From positions 106,517,228 through 106,581,227 of the forward strand of contig NC_133123.1 in the NCBI RefSeq assembly GCF_033568475.1: a DNA stretch of 64,000 nt. Reading direction: 5' to 3'. Source of the DNA: Henckelia pumila. Taxonomy: Eukaryota > Streptophyta > Magnoliopsida > Lamiales > Gesneriaceae. The notes beneath the pieces are model-generated. The model did not search any database, was not told where the DNA came from, and was given only the letters and a program-made list of their open reading frames with translations. Shown piece after piece: positions 11,529-22,602 of the stretch. How positions within the stretch are numbered: position 1 is the stretch's first letter; every line of letters starts with the position of its first letter. A program made the translations under genes and the position numbers.

Positions 11529-13440
11529 TTATCTCATATTCAGCTATGCCTGCGAAAATAAGTACTTGAGGCTCTTATGGTCAGAAAAGATCTCGAAAAA
11601 CTCACCATAAAGATAGTGACGCCAGATCTTCAGTGCAAAGAATATCGCAGCTAGTTCAAGATCGTGAACCGGATAACGGGTCTCGTGCGGTTTCAGTTGT
11701 CTCGATGCATACGCTATCACATGCTTATGCTGCATAAGAACACAACCCAAGCCTCAGTTAGAAGCATCACAATAGACTGTGAAACCTCCAGTACCCTTCG
11801 GGATAGAAAGAATCGGAGCACTGGTCAGTCTCCTCTTTAGATCAACAAAGCTAGCCTCACAATCTGAAGTCCAGACAAAAGGCGCATTCTTCTGAGTCAG
11901 CTGGGTAATAGGCTTGGCAATGAACGAGAAACCCTCGATGAAACGACGGTAGTAACCAGCTAAACCCATGAAGCTTCAGATCTCAGGTACTGAATTCGGT
12001 CTAGGCCAATTCATGACCGCTTCAATCTTGCTGGGATCGACAGAAATCCCATCTTTAGAAATAATATGACCGAGAAAGACAACTCGATCTAACCAGAATT
12101 CACACTTAGACAGCTTGGCAAACAACTGCTCAACTCGCAAAATCTGCAGTACGGTCCTCAAGTGCTCTGCATGGTCAGTACGGTTCTTTGAGTAGATAAG
12201 AATATCATCGATAAAGATAATGACGAACTCATCTAAATAACGCTGAAAGATACGGTTCATCAAACCCATAAAAACTGCTGGAGCATTAGTCAAACCGAAT
12301 GGCATGACTATAAACTCAAAGTGACCATACCTCGTCCTGAATGCGGTCTTAGGTACGTCTTCCTCTCGCACTCTCAACTGGTGATATCCTGACCTCAGAT
12401 CAATCTTAGAGTAGACAGAAGAACCCTGCAGCTGATCAAATAGGTCATCTATTCGGGGTAAAGGATACCTGTTCTTAACTGTAGCCTGATTCAATTGGCG
12501 GTAGTCGATACAGAGCCGCATAGAACCATCATTCTTCCGAACAAAAAGCACAGGAGCACCCCAAGGTGATACACTAGGTCTGATGTATCCCTTGGCAATC
12601 AAATCCTCAAGCTGCTCCTTCAACTCTCTCAATTCAATAAGTGTCATACGATAAGGAGCTTTAGAAATAGGTTGAGTACCTGGCACTAAGTCAATGCTGA
12701 ATTCGATTTCTCGAATAGGTGGCAATCCAAGAACATCTTCCGGGAATACATCCGCAAATTCTCTAACCACCGGTAAATCTACCAAAGCTGGGCTAGATTT
12801 CAGTACATCAACTGCATACACCAAAAATCCTTCTGCACCTTTCTGTAGCAAACGAGTCATAGATAACACTGAAATCAAAGGAATTCTAGATCGAGAACCC
12901 TTACCAAAGAATTTCCACTCGTCTGCCATTTCAGGTCTGAACCTGACAACCTTCAGAAAACAATCGACTGTTGCCCTGTACTTGGTTAAAGCATCTATAC
13001 CGATAATACAATCAAAATCTGACAGTCCAAGTACAATACAGTCGAATTCTAACAAATTTCCTTCAAAACTCAGTTCACAGTTCCTGACTAATCTGATAGA
13101 AACAATTCATCCACCCAAAGGTGAAGTAACAGCTACTACTGTAGGCAACAACTCAGTAGGCAAAGCATGCAATAACACAAATTTCTCAGAGATAAAGGAA
13201 TGGGAAGCACCTGTATCTATCAAGACATGAGCAGAATAACCAAAAATCGAACAGTTACCTGCTATAACATCGTCAGGTGCTACCTGAGCCTGATCCTCTA
13301 TCAATGCAAAGACTCGTGCCTGCTGTCTCGGAGGCTGATTTGCACTAGAGTTACCTCCCTGTATGTTCTGCTGCTGAGGCTGGAAAGAGTGCACTGCAGA
13401 AGACTGCCTCTCAGGCTGAGCTGCAGGTCTAGACAAACTC
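11529..13440 (-). pseudogene. gypsy 1 protease-RT-RNase H, five nonsense codons
   Basis: A single reading frame carries the protease ([13 protein letters not shown], about 13200), RT with [26 protein letters not shown] and FIDDILIYS (about 12195-12410), and RNase H with YCDASN and [19 protein letters not shown]. It is interrupted in frame by TGA 13107-13109, TGA 11976-11978, TGA 11754-11756, TAG 11544-11546 and TAA 11529-11531. At least two of the TGAs replace a residue that is arginine in related proteins, consistent with CGA-to-TGA decay. RT motifs are intact between stops, so the domain calls are firm even though no full polyprotein can be made. Confidence 0.92.
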
Positions 13441-14448
13441 CCACTCTGATCTATCTCTGTTACGCTGTGGGCACACTTTAGAGAAGTGTCCCGATTGCTG
13501 ACAGGTGTTACAATTGCCAAAGACTCCCACACACTGATCCGGTGAGTGTCTTCCTCCACACTTGCTGTAGTACAAGGATGATGACCCAAAACTCGGTCCT
13601 GAACCGAATTTCTTCGAACCACTGGAACTGGACGAACTGTTCCCCTGCCTCTTGAACTGTTTACCTCTTGCCTTGTACTGATCCTTTCTGTTTCCCCCAC
13701 TGTTTCCACCTTCATACCTTTGCTGCTGGTTCTGATGCTGCGGTGGCTGATTCTGATACTGAGATGGTTGGTTCTGATACTGCCTCTGCTGCTGAGGTGC
13801 CACCTGATTATCTCTTTGCCTCCACAAGCCTGCTTCTGCTCCCTTTGCGTGATTCATGGCGTCCGCAAAGTTGTCTGGCCTAGCAGTGTTCACCAAAGTG
13901 AAGATGTCAGGATTCAAGCCATTTATGAAGTGATCTGCCTTAGCTTCTTCATCTCCGGCAATTAGTGGTGCAAAACTCAACAGACTATCAAACTTGGCAA
14001 CGTACTCTTCAATGTTCAGATTCCCTTGTCTCAAATTGGCAAATTCTGCTCCCTTGTCCTTACGGTACGAGATAGGGAAAAACCGCTTATAGAATTCAGA
14101 TTTAAAGAGAGTCCAAGTAACTTCCGTACCTCTATTCTCTATTGCTTTCTTTGTCATGATCCACCAGCTCTTAGCAACCCCACGTAGCTGATGAATGACT
14201 AACCTGATTCTGCGGTCATCTGTGTAATCAATGGAATCAAACAGCTGGTCAATATCATCCAACCAACTTTCACAGTCAACTGGATTTTCTGAACCTAACA
14301 ACAACGGCGGATTGAAAGACTGAAACCTCTTCAGCAAGGTTTCCATAGGCGTTGCTGAAGCATCCAACTGATCAACTTCAGTGCTAGCTTGCTCAGTTGC
14401 AGGGATAACTGGCGGTGTGTTTCTGTTTATCACTCGACGAGGACCCAT
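13429..14448 (-). pseudogene. gypsy 1 gag (capsid, nucleocapsid)
   Basis: The 339-residue frame starts with MGPRRVINRN. The retrotransposon gag core is recognisable: WLDDIDQLFDSIDYTDDRRIRLVIHQL, AKSWW, FYKRFFPISYRKDKGAEF, LRQGNLNIEEY and INGLNPDIF. A Gln/Asn-rich stretch (about 215-245) and a basic, Ser-rich segment precede two zinc knuckles. The second is CNTCQQSGHFSKVC. The first has lost a cysteine (YYSKCGG). The frame ends at TAG 13429-13431, just after the knuckle, because it is one base out of register with pol. In gypsy 2 gag and pol are in one frame, so the shift here is likely a mutation at about 13435-13450. Confidence 0.9.
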
Positions 14449-14730
14449 CTGATAATCAAAGGTTAGGACACGAGATATCTCAATCGCTACAATCAGTGCC
14501 CTTACAACCGCTTGGAATATCGGATACCAGTCGATAACAGAAACAGTTATATCTCAAGTAGATCATGCTTTATAAATTAAATCACATAACCATGTAATTC
14601 GTAATTCTCAATAATAAAGCATGCTCGCATGGAATTAAGTACACAGTTAAAATAATTCAAACACATGCGAGGAGCCAATACACGCAGACTCGATCTACCC
14701 CGCTCACTCTAGTTCAACCAAGAATCTTAA

Positions 14731-14743
14731 CGCTCTGATACCA
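14731..14743 (-). promoter_or_regulatory. gypsy 1 primer-binding site (tRNA-iMet type)
   Basis: TGGTATCAGAGCG on the minus strand lies five bases after the 5' LTR end at 14749. The ~280-bp leader between it and gag (14449-14730) has no gene. Confidence 0.88.
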
Positions 14744-14748
14744 CTTAA

Positions 14749-16814
14749 TGTGAGACCTCGGTTCTAAACAACTAATTTTGGTATTAAACAACAATTAGGC
14801 AATCGAGAACCAAGATTAAAAGCAATGAAATATTTTTTTTTTTAAAAGGAACAGTGCTCCGCTCGATCTGCAAGATCTTGCAGATCGAGCGAGCCAAAAA
14901 TCTCAAGCCCCTGTCCGAGGCAAAACAGCCCTTGCCCGATCCGCAAGATCTTGCGGACCAAGCAAGCCACAAAAATCCTAAACAGAGGACTGAACGTTTT
15001 CTCTCGCTCGATCTGCAAGATATTGCAGATCGTGCGAGGACAGAAACAGGGCAAAAAAAGAACAGCAGAAGCTAGCTGAAACTCAATCTCACACATTCAA
15101 TATACAATCATGCATCAAAACATACTATCTCCAGTTAATATATGAAGTTCTAGAGTCTATCAACTACGCATTTGGAAATAACATGAATCGAGGAGCTCGC
15201 ATAATCGATACAACATAAACAACGAAGTTCGAGATCTAAACATGTTCTAACATAAACTAGGTAGACATGCCGACACGACTTCTAAACCGAGTCTCACTTC
15301 TACATCTTTCCCTCGAAGCTAACCATGCCTCTTCTGACTTGGTCCTGCCCCACCTGTTGCCAAGTACACATACAAAACAAAGCAACAGCCGGATAACCGG
15401 TGAGAATGATAATCCCAGTAAAAGCAACATATCAAATAATAAATAAACAACATGCTATCAAGACAACATATTCAAGTCAAGGTTAATGATATGCATGTCT
15501 TTAAAAACCAGGATATCGATTCCGATAAACAAGGGATTGCTGCAGTGCTTTTGGGATCCCGAGGATGAGATCGCGTAATGACTCACCGACTCTCCCAATC
15601 GAGGTGGTGCCTCGTATCCCACTCCTCTAGACTTTGAGCAACTATAATGCGTATGCTAGCACCAGGCGAAACGACTACGACCCAGGCCACTCAATCATAG
15701 TTCCCAAACGTCTAAACAAAAAGGGCGGTTCTGCCCGCTGAAAGCAAGATTGGCTCAAGATGAATGCATAACAGAAACATAAACATAAACATAAGTCACA
15801 TAACAAAAGTCCAAGAAATCAACAAGACACAAGTTCTTCATGCGATAAAAAGTGTACAAACAAGTATGTGATTTAAAAAGGGAAACTCAAGAACAAAGCT
15901 GTCTCGAGTATGCTATCCCGCTACGATAACTGCTTTTACCTTTCAAGGCAGTAGTTCCAACTCTGGAAAGTTACAACAAAAGATTCATCAACAACTATAC
16001 AACCTAAACAACAATCAACGGTTCATGGAAATCTCTTTACCGTTCTTCGTCCAACTCTCGACGATCAAATGCTGCTAACACAGGGCTCGACAACTCCAAT
16101 GAATCTGTACGAATACAAAAGATGATTGATCAATAGCCACGATCAACTTACAAGCCAAGTTCATAACTCAAAACGGTTCGAAACTCCAAAACTCAAACCG
16201 ACGGCATAACGGTTATAACTGAACAAACCGGCAACGCAGACAGCAGTTCAATACCGATATCAACTCAATTCAATGCTAATACAACAACAACAAGACAAAC
16301 CCAACAAATCTCAAAATCATGATTTTCGAAAATAGCTTCCAAAAATCATAACAATTCCGAACGTCGCTTTAATTCAAAATCGACAGATAATAAACGATCA
16401 GAACTCCGCCAAGAACAACATACTAGAATCTAAATCGATTTTAACAACCTTCGAAAAACAAAACATATCCGATCGGAGAAATACTTACGGTATAACGGAG
16501 CTCTCACTGCAGTGATCACTAATCTGCCTTCAGAAATAAATTCCAACGGCCGGATCGAGCTCGGAAGGAAATCTGAAAGCTCAAAACTCCAAAAGGGGCG
16601 TTTCAATGGAGGCTCACGGTTGGAGAGGAAGATGAAGGCTTCTCCAATTAAAATCTATGTGTAGATAATATATAAAAATCAATATTTGCGTTTTAGTCCC
16701 TGAAATTTCCAAAATTTGCAAAAAGGACCCTGATCAAAATCAAACCGGCTCGAGAACTCTGTAATCTCTGATTAACTCAAATAAACTCATTTAAGATAAA
16801 AATGGGGTGTTACA
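14749..16814 (-). repeat. gypsy 1 5' LTR (2066 bp)
   Basis: On the element strand it starts TGTAACACCCC at 16814 and ends ...GGTCTCACA at 14749. The portion 15169-16814 matches the 3' LTR at 8140-9787. A ttttagtccctgaaatttcc segment near 16690 marks the outer part of the LTR. Small frames inside are by-products of the palindromes and are not genes. Confidence 0.92.
14860..15038 (-). repeat. three palindromes in gypsy 1 LTR
   Basis: There are three successive palindromic modules. 14860-14891 is a perfect 32-bp palindrome with half-site cgctcgatctgcaaga. 14940-14957 is a perfect 18-bp palindrome (tccgcaagatcttgcgga). 15003-15038 is a 36-bp palindrome with 16 of 18 base pairs matching. All centre on gcaagat(c/a)ttgc, and the first and third carry outer CTCG/CGAG. 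They lie 110-290 bp inside the LTR 3' end (element strand). A transcript would fold into three strong hairpins. Confidence 0.9.
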
Positions 16815-17997
16815 TATTAGTACATTATTTTTATGATGGCCTCTTGGTTTTTGATCGAAACATGATTGATGCTGCGAGCGGAGGTGCATTGGTGAACAAA
16901 ACACCTCAAGAAGCAAGGGATCTAATTTCGAGAATGGCTGCCAATGCACAACAGTTTGGAACTAGACAAGATAACACCCCACGACAAGTTAATGAGGTAA
17001 GTGCTAGTATTATTGATAAAAAGTTAGATTCATTGACTTTTATTTTGGAAAGGTTGGTTGCAGGACAAGTACAACATGTCAAAGCTTGTGTTATATGCTC
17101 GGTTCATGGACATCCGATGGATATGTGTCCGACGCTACAAGAAAATCAAGTGCAGCAAGCTAATGCAATTGGTAGTTTTCCTAGACAACCACAACGCCGA
17201 TACGATCCATATTCTAATGCGTACAATCCAGGATTGAAAGATCATCAAAATTTTAGCTATGCTAATCCAAAAATGAACGTGTCTATGCCTCAAGTTCCAT
17301 CATATCCTTCTAGATCACAACCTCTAGAAGCTTCCAATACAAGTGAGTATCTAGAAAATATTGTGAAGGATCTAGCCACTCATACTTTGCAATTTCAACA
17401 GGAAACAAGGGCCAGCATTCAAAATTTGAATACTCAAGTGGGTCAGTTGACAACTGCACTCAATAGGTTGGAAGCACAAAATTCAAGTTTTCTAAATTCT
17501 AAGAGTGTGGTGAATACAAGGGAGAATGTTAGTTCAATTACATTGAAAAATGGTAACGAATTTGAGGATCAAGAAAATGTGGTACCAACACCAGCCAATA
17601 AAAACAAAGACAATGAGATAAAAGTTGAGGAAAAAGGAACTAATCAAGATGATGCACTGAAAAGTAAGTTTTCGCCTCTCTTTGTGTATAAACTTATTCC
17701 CCCATTCCCCCTTGCATTGAATAGGAATTGTGAAAGTATTCAGGAGTTGAATGAAAATTTTCGTAGATGGGTAAATATTTCTATATTAGATGATATTAAA
17801 CTAGTACCTCGTTGTGCAAAAATTTTAAAAGAATCGTGTAATGCGAAAATGAGACAGAATTTGAAGGAGTGTCAAAGGGTACAGGTAGGAGAAAATGTGT
17901 CAACTGTTCTGCAAAGAAATATTCCTATCAAATGCAGTGATCCAGGTATTTTTTTTCTATTTCATGTACAGTTGGCGATGATAGACTTGAAAAGGCT
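16815..17997 (+). pseudogene. Athila/Tat-type gag C-terminal part, truncated
   Basis: Coding sequence resumes directly after the gypsy 1 LTR. The N-terminal half of gag is left of gypsy 1 and outside the window. The first recognisable segment, NMIDAASGGALVNKTPQEARDLISRMA, is the conserved end of the Athila-type retrotransposon gag domain. Then come a degenerate zinc knuckle CVICSVHGHPMDMC and a predicted coiled region with QFQQETRASIQNLNTQVGQL. Near the end the frame runs into CSDPG, the usual lead-in to protease, but an 8-T run at 17949-17956 shifts it, so the frame ends at 18010 out of register. Confidence 0.85.
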
Positions 17998-18510
17998 ATG
18001 TTGGATTTAGGTTCTTCTATCAACATCATGTCTTATTCTATTTATAATTATTTGAAACTTGGACCCCTTAATAAAACTGCAATTGTGATTCAGATGGCTG
18101 ATAGGTCCACTATTTATCTCAGGGTTGTAATTGAAGACGTTCTTGTGAAAGTTGATAATTTGGTTTTTCCTACTGATTTTTATGTGATTGACATGAAAAA
18201 CAGTGATCTAAATATTCCAATTTTGCTAGGAATACCATTTCTAAAAACATCAAGATCTATCATAGATGTTAACAATGGTACTCTTACTATGAAATTTGAT
18301 GGCGAGATTTTTAAGTTTATTATTTATGATACCATGAAATATCCTAGTTGTGGAAGTACTATTAATGCTTTTGATATCACTGATCACTTGTCACAAGAAA
18401 ATAAAAAAATTTTGGATGAGAATAATTTAGAGGAGATTGTTGCAAGACCTGCTGAAAATTCTAATAATATATTTTTTCTCTATGATTTGCAGGCATCTAA
18501 AACTGAGTGA
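17998..18510 (+). pseudogene. Athila/Tat-type retropepsin-like protease
   Basis: The frame opens with MLDLGSSINIMSYSIY, the DLG(A/S)S variant of the aspartic protease active site typical of Athila/Tat elements. It continues with VVIEDVLVKVDNLVFPTDFYVIDM and PILLGIPFLKTSRSIIDVNNGTLTMKFDGE, which are the protease flap and C-terminal conserved blocks. In the undisturbed element it would be fused to gag; the T-run at 17949-17956 separates them. It ends at TGA 18508-18510, and no RT, RNase H or integrase follows. Confidence 0.85.
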
Positions 18511-18741
18511 AAACTTCCTCTAGATCGACCTAAGCAGATACCCATGGAAAATGGAGGATGTTATCAAGAAATTGAGATTTTCAAAAAAATTCAAGCATAA
18601 CAAGCATAAACTGAAATTTGCTATGAAAATTCTCAAATGGTTGAAGGTGGACAAAGTAACAATTTATGAACCACCATGAGCAACAAGGCAACTTGGACTC
18701 GAGACAACGACAATAAAAAGAGGCACTTTTGGGAGGAAACC
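18511..18741 (+). other. Athila-type 3' non-coding remnant, left part
   Basis: No RT or integrase is present. The stretch ends with cacttttgggaggaaacc. Joined to 27956 it gives the gggaggcaaccca-like motif that follows pol in Athila-type elements, and that also occurs in element B at about 59322-59336. A large pol deletion therefore lies between the protease and this motif. Confidence 0.7.
18737..18741 (+). repeat. gypsy 2 target-site duplication, left (aaacc)
   Basis: The five bases before the LTR are aaacc. The partner at 27956-27960 is caacc, one mismatch. The Athila-type context (gggaggcaaccc) suggests that caacc is the original and this copy mutated. Confidence 0.75.
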
Positions 18742-20831
18742 TGTGAGGACCTCGGGTGCTAATCAAATCTTATAGGGCGATTAATAACTAAAAATAGTTA
18801 ATCTGCAATACCGGACATTTGGCGACGCAAAACCTTACATTTGGCGATGCAAAACCACGTCGCAAAAAGAACAACAATTTTTTTTTTATATACCTAGGTG
18901 GCTCGCTCGAGCGAGCACCTCTCGGGTTCAAACACCCTTGGCTCGCTCGAGCGAGCCCAGGCTGCGCTCGAGCGAGCCGAGTTCTGCCCGGCTACTAAAA
19001 TCTGCCCTTTTGCTGTCAAATGAAGGTTTTTGATGCATAACGTCTTCCAACAAAACCATATATGTATGTACAAGAGAAGATGAGAACATCAAAAACACAA
19101 ACCCAACATGTATATATAATCTTTGTCAAGATACAAAATAATAGACATGCTATCTCACAAACATAATATGAAAGCTAACAAGTACTTGACAACAACATAC
19201 AAAGTTCTTGTATCATTTCAAACATGTTTAACCAACTCAAAGTACAAGTCGTTCTGCTAAAACCCGAGTCCTCACATGCTGAGACTCTATCTCGAGCTAT
19301 CCCTGTCGCTTCTGACCAGCTCCTGCCCCACCTATTGCCATGCACACATACAAAACAAAGCAATAGCCGGATACCTCCGGTGAGAATAAAATCCCAGTAT
19401 AAACAACATAAAGAGCGAGATAATAAATGTGAATGCAATGCATATGTCAAAAGAGGCTATCAATCTGATATCAATAGGATATTGGTTCTTGGGATCCCGA
19501 GGAAATAAAATCTTCAACGAACACCAACTCACCCAATCGAGGTGAAGTCAAATACTTTATTTCCTCTGACTTTGGTGCAACTATAGTGAGTCTTCTGGCT
19601 CTGGAAGTAAGTCTACATTTCGTGACACTCAACTACTGCCCTCCAAACGTCATATGCACTCTAGGATTTTCAACCCTTTGTGCTTGTCAGGCTGGAGTTC
19701 AAGATGAATGCAACATAATTTGTATGCATTAAAGACTGTACAACATCTTGAACATATAAGCACATAAGCACACAAAGCATCAAAGTCATCTAAATCACAT
19801 AAAATACAAAATCAAACAAGTATGTGATTAACAAGGGATACTCGAAAATAATAGCTATTTCGAGTGTTCTATCCTGTCTGGATTAGCTGTCATTTATACC
19901 TTTCAATGTCGCGCCTGAAAGTACTTCAAATCTGAAAGCATAACATGACGAATATATATCAAAATCTGCTCAAGTCATGGCTAGCTACTTGCTTAATGCA
20001 ACAACTTCAAACCTTCTTCAAATCCTTCCCGGTTCGAATCGGAGATCTCGAGTTCGGCAACTTCGATATAAAGCTGAGAAATGACATGTAGAGTGACTAA
20101 CAAGATCATATTCAACTCAAACCATGCTTCTTTCAATCAACAATATCAAAGTCTTGACATTTTTCGAATCGACGGCATAACGGCTAAAAACCGGCAACCG
20201 AATTAATATCACAATCAATATACCAAGTTATTCTCATCATAATATTCATCATATCAACATGTATATACACGTCCAACACAAAATCAGAATTGAAAGGGTT
20301 TCGACTTTGCTTCCTAAAATCATACGAAATCCAATCGACAGTCTTTTTCTGAACCGTCTGCGAATACATAATCGATACAGCTCATATATGCATATATCGT
20401 AAAAGCATAAAATTCCATATTCAACATAAAAATAAAATCTGAGAAAAGTGAATGAAACTTGTACCAAAACAAAACTCTCGGAGCGGTGATCGCAGATATA
20501 TATTTCTTTCGAATTTCTGACGGCCGGATCACAAATTAACGGAGCTTTTTTGAAGCAAAAATGGCGTGGGTTTTGCTGCTGTTCGTTTTCCTCTTTTCCT
20601 TCTGATGAACACGTGAGAATGGGTGGAAAAATATGTAAGTGTAGATAATTATAAGTCATAATTGCAGTTTAGTCCATGAACTTTTGGCTATTTGCAATTC
20701 AGTCCCCGAAAAAGAGATTTAATTCAATTTCAATCCTTATTCATTTAAGAATATTAGAATTTATTTTTAAACTCTAAATATTCCCAAATTAAATATTTTC
20801 GAATTAAAATTAAATAATCCCGGGCCTTACA
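18742..20831 (-). repeat. gypsy 2 3' LTR (2090 bp)
   Basis: It begins tgtgaggacctcggg and ends cgggccttaca on the plus strand (TGTAAGGCCCGGG start on the element strand). It matches 25859-27955 with scattered differences and indels. One indel is a 21-bp loss within the palindrome array near 18916. A G-box CACGTG lies at 20610-20615. Confidence 0.93.
18900..18975 (-). repeat. CTCGAGCGAG palindrome array, gypsy 2 3' LTR
   Basis: Palindromes gctcgctcgagcgagc at 18901-18916, ggctcgctcgagcgagcc at 18940-18957, and cgctcgagcg at 18965-18974. The right LTR carries four modules; the second is missing here. Confidence 0.9.
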
Positions 20832-20845
20832 TTTCTCCCCCACTA
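20832..20845 (-). promoter_or_regulatory. gypsy 2 polypurine tract
   Basis: TAGTGGGGGAGAAA on the minus strand abuts the 3' LTR start TGTAAGG. It is almost identical to the gypsy 1 PPT. The ~100 bp to the pol end contain no gene. Confidence 0.85.
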
Positions 20846-20942
20846 AGGCATGAGTTCGTCCTCAAAATCATAAGCAAGCTGTATAAGCAATATGTATACA
20901 CATAAGAGAATGAAATAACCGAAAGCAGAATAAGAACTCACA

Positions 20943-22602
20943 TCAATGAAACAACTCTGGAAATCTCTATCTCATATCTGACTCAGTCTCCCAAGTCGCT
21001 TCTTCAGTGCCATGTCGACTCCACTGAACTTTGACTAGCTGAATTGTCTTATTTCTGAGCTGTTTGTCTTCACGATCAAAAATCTGAATAGGCTGCTCAA
21101 AATAACTAGAGTTTCGTCAAGTTCAGCTTCATCAGGCTGAAGAATATGGGAAGGATCAGGTTGATACTTTCATAGCATAGAGACATGGAATACATCATGA
21201 ATACCAGAAAAAGATGGAGGAAGAGCGAGTCGATAAGAAAGATCGCATATCTTCTCGATAATCTCATATGGACCGATAAAACGCGGAGATAACTTTCCTC
21301 TCTTGCCAAATCTGACTGTACCTCTAAATGGAGAAATCTTCAAGAAAACTCTGCCCCCTGATCAAAAGATAGAGGTCGTCGTCTGATATTTGCATATTTT
21401 TCTTGTCTGTCTTTAGCTGTTTTCATTATTTTTTGTATAAGCTTCACCTTTTCAGTCATTTCCCGAATCATATCAGGCCCAACATCTTGTACGTCTGAGA
21501 TATCATCCCCATATAACGGTGATCTGCATTTCTTTCCATACAGTGCTTCAAATGGAGCCATCTCAATGCTTGTCTGATAGCTGTTATTATAAGAAAATTC
21601 TGCAAGTGGTAATGAATCTTGCCAACTAGTACCAAAGTCTAGTACTACAACTCTTAACATATCCTCAAGTGTCTGGATAGTCCTCTTTGACTGTCCGTCT
21701 GTTTGAGAATGATATGCAGTACTCAGATGCAATTGAGTACCAAGATCTTGTTGCAAACTATGCCAAAAGTGTGATGTAAATCTAGGGTCTTGATCTGAAA
21801 CAATAGATTTAGGCACACCATGTAATCTTACCACTTCTCTGACGTAGATTTCTACCATCTGATCATGTCTGTACGTCATTTTGTACGAAATGAAACATGC
21901 TGATTTCATCAAATGATCAATAATCACCCAAATGGCATCACACCCTCTGGATGAACGTGGTAGCTGTGTAACGAAATCCATGGAAACGTGATCCCATTTC
22001 CAATCTGGAACTGATAAATTCTGTAATAAACCACCAGGCTTCTTTCGTTCAGCTTTCACCTGTTGGCAATTCAAATATCTGGATACAAATTCAGTCACAT
22101 CTGACTTCATCTGTTTCCACCAATACTGCATTTTCAAATCATTATACATTTTTATGCCACCCGGATGAATACTGAATCGACTGTTGTGAGCCTCTTTCAA
22201 TACCTGCTATTTCAAATCTGACACATCTGGAACAACCAATCTGTTATTCACATATAACACATCATCAGCACTGACCTGATATTCAGATTGATGTCCAGAT
22301 CTGACCATATCAATCGAATTCTGAATAGTCTGATCCACTTTTTGTGCTTCTTTGATTCGTATCAACAATTTTGGCTCAGCTTTCATAGCACAAACTCGGA
22401 TAGGCTGTATATCTGTGTCAAATACTAATCCAGAAATACAACAATTTTCTACCATTTGTGATACACCTATCGTAGATAAGGATAATAAACATACCTTTCT
22501 ACTCAAGGCATCTGCAGCTGCATTGGATTTTTCTGGATAATATTTGATCTCGCAATCGAAATCTTTCAGTAAATCTAGCCATCTACGCTGTCTCATATTC
22601 AA
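20943..22602 (-). pseudogene. gypsy 2 integrase, catalytic Glu lost
   Basis: It starts at MNMRQRRWLDLLKD, right after the TAA at 22603-22605. A TAG at 22207-22209 replaces a Gln. From Met 22200: zinc-region H5 and H12, but the first cysteine of CxxC is Tyr (SRYLNCQQ). The catalytic residues are D75 and D136, and the third is Lys172 (GQSKRT) where Glu is expected. A 1-nt deletion near 21355 shifts the frame. The remaining C-terminal domain and chromodomain-like end can be read in the other frame to TGA 20943-20945. It is catalytically dead by two independent criteria. Confidence 0.9.

Larger units (their letters stand above)
8140..16814 (-). mobile_element. Ty3/gypsy element 1 (chromovirus-like), interrupted by copia
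   Basis: The order on the minus strand is 5' LTR 14749-16814, PBS, gag, protease, RT, RNase H, integrase, PPT and 3' LTR. RT preceding integrase is the Ty3/gypsy order. Only the 3' LTR part 8140-9787 is in view, because the copia element split it. The C-terminal end of the polyprotein resembles the degenerate chromodomain tail of Tekay-type chromoviruses; that assignment is by eye. The element sits in the gag of an Athila-type element on the plus strand. The right flank is tatta, and the matching left TSD is outside the window. Confidence 0.92.

Noticed and set aside
14842..15096. Small ORFs over the palindromes
   Set aside because: They are open on both strands because the sequence is palindromic, and they lie wholly inside the LTR.
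18900..18975. CRISPR-like array
   Set aside because: The repeats are short palindromes with irregular spacing inside a plant LTR, with no cas genes.
19175..20659. Minus-strand open frames in gypsy 2 LTRs
   Set aside because: Partly conserved between the two LTR copies only because the LTRs are duplicates. They have no domain and lie in non-coding LTR sequence.
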